Source: Meira nashicola
Lineage: Eukaryota > Basidiomycota > Exobasidiomycetes > Exobasidiales > Brachybasidiaceae
NCBI GenBank assembly: GCA_001600355.1
Contig: BCJU01000001.1
Span: forward strand, 455,178 to 519,177
Length of the DNA stretch: 64,000 bases
Reading direction: 5' to 3'
A program made the translations under genes and the position numbers. Each line of letters begins with the position of its first letter. The stretch's first letter is position 1. This document shows, piece after piece, positions 42,501 to 50,608 of the stretch. The notes under the pieces were generated by a model that was not told the origin of the DNA, searched no databases, and worked only from the letters and a program-made list of their open reading frames with translations.

Positions 42501-42553
42501 AATCAGTTTATTACACACAAACTTATAAACCTCAAACAAGTACGTAAAGCGTA
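42501..42553 (-). promoter_or_regulatory. Upstream block of member C, paralogous to 41163-41215
   Basis: It lies 124-176 bases upstream of member C's start codon and aligns gap-free to the block upstream of member B. Immediately around it, a second element (TTCACTTTT followed by GCAAATACGCAA) occurs twice, at 42452-42475 and 42562-42587. Confidence 0.6.
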
Positions 42554-42726
42554 AGATCATGTTCACTTTTCTAGCAAATACGCAAAGAAATGCTTTTTAT
42601 GCTGTGTTTTAAACACTGCAAAGTTTATCATCGTGTGTTCATCAACATCATAAGAGGAGAATTGATTCTATATACAAAAGAATGAGGAAAAACGATTCTG
42701 TATATAAAGAATAAATTATATATAAG

Positions 42727-43444
42727 CTAAGCTGTATCACTAGAAGATCTATCATTATAATGTCGCCAATCTCCTCTTGTATAAGGCCTTCGTTGACCAG
42801 GAGGAAGTTTTTTTGCGTGTAAATAACGATGTCCTTTATGATTATGAAAAACGATTTTACGACTAGAAATCATTTTTAAAGCTTTTTGAAAAGTTGGCAC
42901 TTTTGGAATTTTTCTCATTCCTTTTTTTTCTTCAATGGGGCCTGGCTGTAAATTATTTGATTTAATACCTTGATAATTTTTACGATGTTTAACTTTTTTT
43001 GTTGCACTTGAAGTTGATGCTTTCCAATGTTTTTTTTGCACTTGGATCATTTTTTGAACTACGGTTGTATGCATCACCCATAACTTGATGATATTTTTCC
43101 TTTGCATCGTAAAATTCATAAGCATGATTATGAAATTTCGTACTGCCAGGGGCAATTCTTTTGTTATTCATACTTTGTGCAGAATCTGTATCAGAAATTG
43201 GAGTTAGTCCACTACTACTACCTGAATGTAATGATGAGCTAGAACTGCTGATGTCTGAATGTGCACCACCACCACTTGGACCTTCACCAGAAGTGTTTAA
43301 ACGACGACGAGTTCTTCTACTGTTTACCACTTCATCAGAGTGAGAATCAGAATGATCACCAGAATCGGCAGATAAAGTTTCAGTTGAAAGAAAGGCTACT
43401 AATACCAAAAAGCATACTACTACTGTGAAGGTGGAAAGCTTCAT
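42727..43444 (-). pseudogene. Secreted-protein family member D, frameshifted at an A8 run
   Basis: From the ATG at 43444 the first frame gives a signal peptide (FTVVVCFLVLVAFLSTETLS), Ser-rich repeats, LTPISDTDSAQS, IAPGSTKFHNHAYEFY and KYHQVMGDAYN, then runs off-frame to a stop at 42989. The remaining family blocks (KKVKHRKNYQGI, NLQPGP, IPKVPT, HRYLHAKKLPPGQRR) continue in a second frame to 42727. The switch maps to a run of eight A (T8 at 43030-43037 on the plus strand). Seven A would keep one frame through the whole 717 bases, about 238 residues. The cause may be a mutation, a homopolymer sequencing error, or slippage that still yields full-length protein. It is closest to member B in the second half. 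Confidence 0.72.
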
Positions 43445-43719
43445 CTTGTATGGATGTATGTATATGGTAAAGAGGGAAAGCAAAGGGGAGATGGATATCG
43501 AAATTTATATAGGTAGAAATTTAGCATTTCATACGCAAATGCGAATCCCCGACTGCGAAAAACACAATTGTAAGAGAGAATGCATTTATTGAACTGAATG
43601 GTGCGTCAAACTGGAAGCATTTTTTACTGCAGACAATTTACTTAAATATTCAATGGCAAAATTCATTAAAAAGGTTAGGTAAAAAAAAAGAGAAGATCAG
43701 ACACGAAATATAAAGAGCT

Positions 43720-44331
43720 CTAGAAGTTAGTAATGGCTAAATGAGCTATGCTGGATGAACTACTTTGATCTTCTTTGTGTCGATTGCTTAACTTTTTATC
43801 CAACTTATCATGTTTTTCTACTGGATTATCGAGTGGAAGGTGTTTGAACTTTCCTCCACTCTGATGTTTGAAATGATTTTGATTAATCAAGGTTAAAGCT
43901 TCTTCTTTGCTCTTTGGAGGATTAGGTATAGTGTTTGCTTGTTTTGACTTCTTTGTCTTTGGACCAGGAAGAAAACGACCTTCTTTGATACCTTCAGAAA
44001 AATCATTATGAGCGGCCATCATATCTTTGCTATGATAAGATTCAACTAAATGAGGTTTGACTAATTTATATTGTTCCGTAAATGCTAAATGAGTAGCCAT
44101 GCCAACATGATAAGCATTTTTTCGTTGATGATGAGCAAGTTTATCTTCGTGATACTCTATTGTTCCTATTGCAGTTGGTTTAGCAATTGCTTTACCAGAA
44201 GTATGTCCACTCGAAGGGATTAAGGGAGCATCTTCGTCTGAGGAACTATCACCGCGCCACATGGCATTAACCATGGAGGCTGAAGTACAAATCAGGATGA
44301 GAATGCTGAAAGAATAAAGAGTAATCTTCAT
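43720..44331 (-). CDS. Predicted secreted protein, divergent family member E
   Basis: The protein is 203 residues and intact. The signal peptide is residues 1 to about 23 (LYSFSILILICTSASMVNA). It is shorter and more divergent than B-D, but keeps the order of blocks: EYHEDKLAHHQRKNAYH, then FSEGIKEGRFLPGPKTKK (matching the Y.GI...NL.PGP..KK block), IPNPPKSKEEALTLI and GGKFKHLPLDNP, then a Lys/His-rich tail with a Ser run. The DTDS motif is replaced by SSSDEDAPL. It has no cysteine after the signal peptide. The start is the ATG at 44331; the upstream frame starts with TTG. Family membership is based on block order and is less certain than for B-D. Confidence 0.72.
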   Translation of the reverse strand: MKITLYSFSILILICTSASMVNAMWRGDSSSDEDAPLIPSSGHTSGKAIAKPTAIGTIEYHEDKLAHHQRKNAYHVGMATHLAFTEQYKLVKPHLVESYHSKDMMAAHNDFSEGIKEGRFLPGPKTKKSKQANTIPNPPKSKEEALTLINQNHFKHQSGGKFKHLPLDNPVEKHDKLDKKLSNRHKEDQSSSSSIAHLAITNF

Positions 44332-45121
44332 GACTGATAATGTCAAAGATACTAAGGCAAGATAAAAAATTTTGCATTCTCATCCTTTATATCCTTCATT
44401 TTTTAGAACAGAGAATTGTAAGCGAAAAGGCGCTAAATGCGGCTGTGAGGAGGTTTGCTAGGCAGTCGAAAGGTGCCGTGTATGGCTATTCTGCGTTTCT
44501 TGCATTCGATACGCAAAGTAGATGGGGCTTAATTGTTTGCTGAAATGCATTTTTAATCAAGTTTATACGAGATAAGCATCATTCTAGACTACCTCTTCAA
44601 TCGATGGAGGTAGAGAGCAAAAAATTGTTTTCAGGATGCCGTTACACAACTTACACAAAAGTGTTGTTCTTCTCGAGCCTCGCACGGTTGTATTCGCACT
44701 TCCGAAGTCTTTACACGCGGTTTGCCTTTGGCAAGTTGGCAACACCTGCGCAGCGCACGCACGCTGTTCAATGCAATGCCCTTACCAGTACTGCGCTGGA
44801 AGGCAAGAAGAAAGGCAATTCTATCGTCTTCTGCAGTATTTCTCGTCTAGATGCAACTACTACACTGACGACCTGCCTACTTTTGCAAATAACAGAATAT
44901 CATGCCCCCCAAATATTAAACCATTCCTTCTTGCCAACATTCATCTTAATCTTCTTACCCATTTAAGAACAAATCATTGAGAAGGAAACATCTGCCTTTT
45001 TGACTTCTCTTTGAATTTTGTATCTACGTATTGGTGATCAGCTTGAGTGAAATTTCATTCTGGTTCACTCTCTTTACCGGTAACCGTCTTTGGCAATCGT
45101 CACTCTTTCTCTTGCTTCATC
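44332..45121. other. Divergent intergenic region
   Basis: It separates the secreted-protein cluster (minus) from SCP160 (plus). An ATACGCAAA word at 44509-44517 also occurs upstream of member D. Open frames at 44604-44980 on the plus strand have no recognisable domain. An in-frame open extension of SCP160 begins at 45047 but is not considered coding. Confidence 0.55.
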
Positions 45122-48100
45122 ATGGTCAACGCTGCAGAATTGCAAGCTTTGCATCAACAAGCTCAACAAAAAGCTGCAAATGATGCTCCTTTAGTAGACC
45201 CTTTTCCAGCTTTGCGAGAAGCAGATCCTTTTCCTGCACCTAAACCGCAAAATGTTATTGGAACATCTACAAGCACCGTCGTTACAAACGGTACTGCAAA
45301 CGGTCATTCTGTTTCTAGCACTACTCGTACCACCTCTACCGCTCAACAACCCGATTTCGATTCGCAAAGCTCTTTCCCTTCTTTAGGTGCAAGTGCTCCT
45401 TCTGCTAAAGGTCAATGGGCTCAAAAACCTGCCGCTGTTGGATCTGCATCAAATTGGTCGGCCAATGCTCCAGTCATTCAACGTACTTATCATCAAGAAT
45501 CTCTTTCCATCCCCAGCTCTGAGGAAACTTCTGCAAAACTCGGTCAGATCATTCAACGTGTTCAAAACAAACACAAGGACGTAAAAGTTCAAGCTTCAAC
45601 TACCCGTAAATTAACTACATTCGTCGTCAAAGGAACCAACGAAGCCTCAGTCCGAGCTGCAAAACGTGAATTGACTGTCGGTTTGGCTCGTAATGTCTCT
45701 CTCTCATTGACAATTCCAGCTTCTTTGCGTGCATTCGTGATCGGACAAAAGGGCAAAAATTTGAAAAACATCACTGATCAAACCGGCGTTCGCATCAATA
45801 TCCCCAAATCGGACAATGAGACAGCTACACCTGCTAGCCGCCCTGCAGCTGATTTCGATTACGATACTGATGAGCAAATTCAAGTTACCATCGATGGTGA
45901 TGAGGTCAATGCTCGTCAAGCAAAGGACATGTTGTCAGCAATTGTTGCTGAACGTACTTCCCGTACTACTCAACGTTTGACACATATCGATCACGTCTTT
46001 TACCCTTTCATCGCCGGACCCAAGAACGCAAACATTGCCAAATTGGAAGAACATGGAGAAGTTAGCGTAAAGGTACCACCGCGTGCTGCTTTCCTTCCAC
46101 CTCGTGAAGCAGACACGGAGTCAACAGAACCAAAGCGTGAAAGAGATTTGAGTATCATCATCAGTGGTGATCGCGATGTTGTTGCCAAAGTTGTTCAAGT
46201 GATCGAAGCCCAAGTTGATGAGATGCGTCAACTTTTCCGCACATTGCAAATTAGTATCCCAAAGCGACAACATAGATTCCTAGTGGGTGATGCCGCTCAA
46301 GATATCTTATCATCTACCGGTTGCAGCATCGAACTTGCACCGATCGATGACCCATCTGACAGTGTCACTATTCGTGGCCCTCAAGGTCAATTGCCCCTCG
46401 CTTTGACGGCTGCAATGGAAAAAGCCAATGCTGTCCGAGTTGAAGTTGTGGACGTAGGTGCGGCTCATAGAGATGTGGAACATGCAAAGACTTTGCTTCG
46501 TTGGCTCGGCATGAGCGGCAAGCTACCTCGCGAGCAAAATGTGCAGGTATATCTGCCACGTTCAGCAATCGTCGAGTCTTCTGGCTTGGCACACATTGAA
46601 GTGGTCGGAGCTGATGCTAATGCAGTCACACGTATCCGAGGAGAGTTGGACACATTGGTGAAGAACGTGCCTCCTTCATTCGTTGCCAGCGTGGATATCG
46701 ACCCTCTATTGCACAGATTCATTATTGGCAAAAAGGGAGCAGGATTATCTCAATACTCAAAGAAAGGTGTTGATGTGATCTTCCCTCCGGTCATTGATGC
46801 GTCTGTCTCTGATGGTCGTTCAGATGTAGTCATTGTTCTTGGTGACGCAAATGTAATCAATGGTCTTCCAAAAGACAAGAAATCACGCGATACTGCAGCC
46901 GCTTCCATCTTATCGCAAGTAAAGGCTGACATCGAGGCTGCTGGAAAGCAGGCCGCCGACTTCAAGACCGAAACACTATCCATTCCCGCCAAATATCATC
47001 GTACAATCTTGGGTCCAGGAGGAACAACACTCAATGCCATCTTGGGTGAAGAGCGTCTTGCAGCTGTCAAATTCGGATCATCTGCTTCTACTACTGGCAA
47101 AACCTCTAGCAAAGAGGAAGACGCTGTTATCATTCGTGGTCCCAGCTCAGAAGTCGAACGTGTAATCAAAGCTATTCAAACGATCGCAAAAGAAGCAGAA
47201 GAGGATGCTGTTGTCAACGGACACACTATTGAGCTTACCATCGATTCCCAATTTGTCCCTCACATTGTCGGACGAGGCGGTTCAGGTGTGACAAAATTGA
47301 GAGAAGATCTTGGTGTAAAGATTGACTTTGGAGATGCAAATGGCGCAAATGGTTCGACAGCAGTCAAAAAAGCCACTAAAGTTCCAGTGGTCATTGTGGG
47401 ACGCAAAGAGAACGCTGAAGAAGCCAAGAAGCGTATCTTGAGCTTGGTCGACAAATTGGCGGATGAAGCTACGGTGACAATCAACGTGCCTGCAAGCTTA
47501 CACGGCTCAATTATTGGACAAGGAGGTAAATACGTGACCAGATTGCAAGACAATTACGGTGTCCGCATCAATTTCCCTTCTCAATCTGCCAGCGATGATG
47601 CCAAAAGTGATAGACCACAAAAACCAGATGAAGTTGTTATCAAAGGTGGAAAGAAGGGCGTCGAAGGTGCTAAAGCTGAATTATTGGACTTGATCGAATA
47701 CGAAAAGGAGAACAACAACGTCATCAATGTTCCCGTTAGCACAAAGAGCATTGCTCGAATTATGGGTAAAGGTGGTGCAAATGTGAATCGGATTCGGGAT
47801 GAGACCGGAGCGCAAATCGATGTTGATCGTGAAGATGCTTCTGGAACTGCTAGCGATACCACAAACATTCGTCTTCGCGGAACAAAGAAAGCAATTGCGG
47901 AAGCCAAAACTGCTATTCTTGCCGTCGCCGCTGATGTGGACTCAGAATCATCCTTTGCTGTATCCATTCCATCCAGATTCCATGCCCAACTAATCGGTCC
48001 TGGTGGACAAAACCTTCGTGATATTATTACTCGCGCAGGAGGTGATGCAGAGTCAAAGTCTGCCACTCAATTAATCCAATTCCCAAGAAGAGGAGCAAGT

Positions 48101-49006
48101 GCTGATCAAGCTGATACAGTCACAGTGCGCGGACCTGCTGCATTGGCTGCTAAAGTTAAGGAAGAGCTTGAACGGATAGCTGGAGAATTGCAAAGCAGGA
48201 TCGTGATTGGTGTTTCTGTTCCAGTCGGTCAACATCGTTCATTGATGGGAAGAATACGTGAATTGCAAGCTGCTCATCCTTCAACTCGCATCATCGTTCC
48301 TGGCTGGCGTGAATATGATCAATTGGAGATCAGCAACGCAGCAGAATTGTCTTCTTCATCTCCTGAATCTATTGTCAAAATTCAAGGATCAAAGACAGCA
48401 TGTGATTCCGTCAAACAAGAGATCCGGGAATCTTTCATTGCAAATTCGCAAGCTATCAAAATTTCTCGCCCTATTGCTGCAAAACTTGCTAGCGGTTCCA
48501 TCATTCGCAGATTACGCAATGAATATGGTGTTTCCGTGGATGCGCCAAAAGTAAATGTCGGCAACGAAAGTGAAACGGCTTCTAAACCACCTGCTGGAAC
48601 TGCAGCTCGCATTGATGATGACGTTGAAGAAGATGATGTTGATTCTCTGCCATTCGAATTGAGCAAGATCGATTTGGCAGCTTCCAAAGATCAAGTCACT
48701 TGGACTTTGTCAAGTAGATCTGCAGTATCCCTACAGGATGCTGTTCACGATTTGGAAAGTGAAGTGAAACGTATGCAAACTTTCACATCTCAAGCTCGCC
48801 TTTGGGTTGATCAAAGAGCTATTCCTCGTATCGTTGGTCGTGGAGGTGCTGGATTGAGAGAGATTGAAGCTCAAACGGAAGCAAGCATCGAAATTCCCCG
48901 TGATCAAGGTGGTTTAGTGATCATCATGGGAACGGAAGAAAGTGTGGAAGATGCTCGTCAAAGTATCGCAAGGATTGCATTGCAAGGTGGCAGAAACCGG
49001 GACTGA
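45122..49006 (+). CDS. Vigilin, multi-KH-domain RNA-binding protein (Scp160)
   Basis: The protein is 1294 residues and intronless, with tandem KH domains along nearly its whole length. Eight canonical GxxG loops can be read, in order: GQKGKNL, GKKGAGL, GPGGTTL, GRGGSGV, GQGGKYV, GKGGANV, GPGGQNL and GRGGAGL. At least three further domains have a degenerate loop (GPKNANI, and two near the C-terminus), as in yeast Scp160 and vertebrate vigilin. Vigilins bind polysomes and mRNAs at the ER and nuclear envelope. The N-terminus after MVNAAELQALHQQAQQKA is Ser/Thr-rich, followed by FDSQSSFPSLGA. Start chosen at 45122 because the residues upstream are not conserved in character. Confidence 0.94.
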   Translation: MVNAAELQALHQQAQQKAANDAPLVDPFPALREADPFPAPKPQNVIGTSTSTVVTNGTANGHSVSSTTRTTSTAQQPDFDSQSSFPSLGASAPSAKGQWAQKPAAVGSASNWSANAPVIQRTYHQESLSIPSSEETSAKLGQIIQRVQNKHKDVKVQASTTRKLTTFVVKGTNEASVRAAKRELTVGLARNVSLSLTIPASLRAFVIGQKGKNLKNITDQTGVRINIPKSDNETATPASRPAADFDYDTDEQIQVTIDGDEVNARQAKDMLSAIVAERTSRTTQRLTHIDHVFYPFIAGPKNANIAKLEEHGEVSVKVPPRAAFLPPREADTESTEPKRERDLSIIISGDRDVVAKVVQVIEAQVDEMRQLFRTLQISIPKRQHRFLVGDAAQDILSSTGCSIELAPIDDPSDSVTIRGPQGQLPLALTAAMEKANAVRVEVVDVGAAHRDVEHAKTLLRWLGMSGKLPREQNVQVYLPRSAIVESSGLAHIEVVGADANAVTRIRGELDTLVKNVPPSFVASVDIDPLLHRFIIGKKGAGLSQYSKKGVDVIFPPVIDASVSDGRSDVVIVLGDANVINGLPKDKKSRDTAAASILSQVKADIEAAGKQAADFKTETLSIPAKYHRTILGPGGTTLNAILGEERLAAVKFGSSASTTGKTSSKEEDAVIIRGPSSEVERVIKAIQTIAKEAEEDAVVNGHTIELTIDSQFVPHIVGRGGSGVTKLREDLGVKIDFGDANGANGSTAVKKATKVPVVIVGRKENAEEAKKRILSLVDKLADEATVTINVPASLHGSIIGQGGKYVTRLQDNYGVRINFPSQSASDDAKSDRPQKPDEVVIKGGKKGVEGAKAELLDLIEYEKENNNVINVPVSTKSIARIMGKGGANVNRIRDETGAQIDVDREDASGTASDTTNIRLRGTKKAIAEAKTAILAVAADVDSESSFAVSIPSRFHAQLIGPGGQNLRDIITRAGGDAESKSATQLIQFPRRGASADQADTVTVRGPAALAAKVKEELERIAGELQSRIVIGVSVPVGQHRSLMGRIRELQAAHPSTRIIVPGWREYDQLEISNAAELSSSSPESIVKIQGSKTACDSVKQEIRESFIANSQAIKISRPIAAKLASGSIIRRLRNEYGVSVDAPKVNVGNESETASKPPAGTAARIDDDVEEDDVDSLPFELSKIDLAASKDQVTWTLSSRSAVSLQDAVHDLESEVKRMQTFTSQARLWVDQRAIPRIVGRGGAGLREIEAQTEASIEIPRDQGGLVIIMGTEESVEDARQSIARIALQGGRNRD

Positions 49007-49215
49007 ATGATAACAATATCAGCAAAATGTATATAATTAACAAAACATTCCACTCATAATTCAGTACTTGTTTCTCAATACAATACCTTAGAAATTGGTT
49101 TGCAGAAGAAATTGAAGATTGAGAAACTTTTAGGTATTCTTTACGTGCCGATGAAGATGAATAATAATACAGAAGTGCAGGTAGATAATTACGAAAGCAA
49201 TATATGAAGATAAGA

Positions 49216-50190
49216 TTAAAGAAAGTATTCCACTTGTGGTTTGACTACTTGTCCGTTTTGCTGTGCAACTTGAGCTGCTTGAGCTGCTTGTGCGGCTTGA
49301 GCAGGTCCATCTCTTTCATTCTCAGGAGCAGCTTCGAAAGTGTTGAAATGTTTCGTCCCTCCAGGTCCAACTTCTAAAATACTAGCCATATTTCCGCATC
49401 GATAACAATAATTGGGTGCACTCCAAACTGTGCTTAGACGATCATCATATAAAACAGAAAAACCTTCCATGCAAAGCTGGTGAGCACGTAGAATGTGAAC
49501 CATATTATTTCTTTGTAAAAAGTGCTTTACGACTGAAGAACCAAAAGTGAAACCTGCACCCCTTGGAGAGATTGCAAATTCTTCTTTGTCCGGATCAGGA
49601 TCTGACCAAACCAAATCGGCCATTGGACCTTCATGCGGAATTTCTCTGAACCTGTCAATGACTTTGACTTGATCTATATAATGCACCGAAGGCGATAAAC
49701 CTCCATGAACGCAGAATATCTGATCATCAATAACTGTTGATAAAGTCAAAAAGTCAAACATATCTGTAAAATACGTCCAAACGTTTGCACTTCCGTATTT
49801 TCTTGTACATTCGGTATAAAATCCATAAGTTTGCGTGACCGCTCGACTTTCATGATTTCCGCGAATCAGTTGAACACGATCTGGGTATCGAAGTTTCAAG
49901 CAAGTAAGCAATGAAATCGTTTCTACTGAGAATAAACCTCTATCGACATAATCTCCCAAGAATAAATAATTTGTATGAGGTGAATAACCTCCAATTCGAA
50001 AAATTTCTATTAAATCGTAAAATTGACCATGTATATCTCCAACAACTGTTACGGGAGATGCGATATGAACCACATTTGATTCTCTCATTAATAATTCTTT
50101 CGTCTTTTCGCATATCTCTCTTAATAATGCTTCTCCAAGTAATTGTTTTTGCAATAGCCTAGCAATACAGGCGTCTAGATCGAACGCCAT
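49216..50190 (-). CDS. PP2A-like serine/threonine phosphatase PPG1
   Basis: The protein is 324 residues. The catalytic motifs are GDIHGQ (51-56), GDYVDRG (79-85) and RGNHE (110-114), then HGGLSP and [11 protein letters not shown]. Features separating it from PP2A, PP4 and Sit4 are LDACIARLLQKQLLGEALL at the start, LFSVETISLLTCLKLRYPDRV, YGFYTECTRKYGS and ILRAHQLCMEGFSVLYDDRL, which are those of PPG1. The C-terminus has an AQA-type Gln/Ala repeat and ends VEYFL, keeping the PP2A-like terminal Leu. PPG1 in yeast acts within the Far complex and in glycogen accumulation. It shares about half of its residues with the PP2A at 11558. Confidence 0.92.
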   Translation of the reverse strand: MAFDLDACIARLLQKQLLGEALLREICEKTKELLMRESNVVHIASPVTVVGDIHGQFYDLIEIFRIGGYSPHTNYLFLGDYVDRGLFSVETISLLTCLKLRYPDRVQLIRGNHESRAVTQTYGFYTECTRKYGSANVWTYFTDMFDFLTLSTVIDDQIFCVHGGLSPSVHYIDQVKVIDRFREIPHEGPMADLVWSDPDPDKEEFAISPRGAGFTFGSSVVKHFLQRNNMVHILRAHQLCMEGFSVLYDDRLSTVWSAPNYCYRCGNMASILEVGPGGTKHFNTFEAAPENERDGPAQAAQAAQAAQVAQQNGQVVKPQVEYFL

Positions 50191-50608
50191 CTTGCAAATT
50201 GCATTCCAAGGCTACCTTGCGTATGATTGGGTATACTGCCACAATGAAGTGACTTCTTTATGTGAAAGGTCGTGTGATGGAGGCCGTAAGAAGATATGTA
50301 AATGGAAGAAGATCTTCTCTTGCGTGAAATTAGACTTGAAAGAGGCTTGTGCATTTAATGTGATCGATTACGCGTGCGTGCCTATACGGAATAAGAAGAA
50401 TGAAACTTAATTCTGTGTTTGTTTACGCAAAGTGCTGCTGTACGCGGTGGACACAATTATTTGCTTGTGTGTCTGTGAGTGTGTCAGGTACAATTTACGC
50501 ACGAGCAACTCTCCACAAATTTGGTTCGGATAGGGTAAAAGGTAGAATGTATGCAACAACTCTACGATCATTTCCAAGAATCAGTAAGGCAATCGTGATG
50601 AAGTTATC
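50191..50608. other. Divergent intergenic region between PPG1 and the OCA-like gene
   Basis: Short open frames here overlap and have no domain. The stretch holds the two promoters. No RNA gene is seen. Confidence 0.55.

Noticed and set aside
42989..43080. An intron as the explanation for the frame change in member D
   Set aside because: The only GT..AG pairs around the switch would give an intron of about 40 bases with poor donor and branch context; the A8 run explains the frame change more simply.
44604..44980. Plus-strand open frames between the secreted cluster and SCP160
   Set aside because: Two overlapping frames of similar length in a promoter region, no domain or signal peptide.
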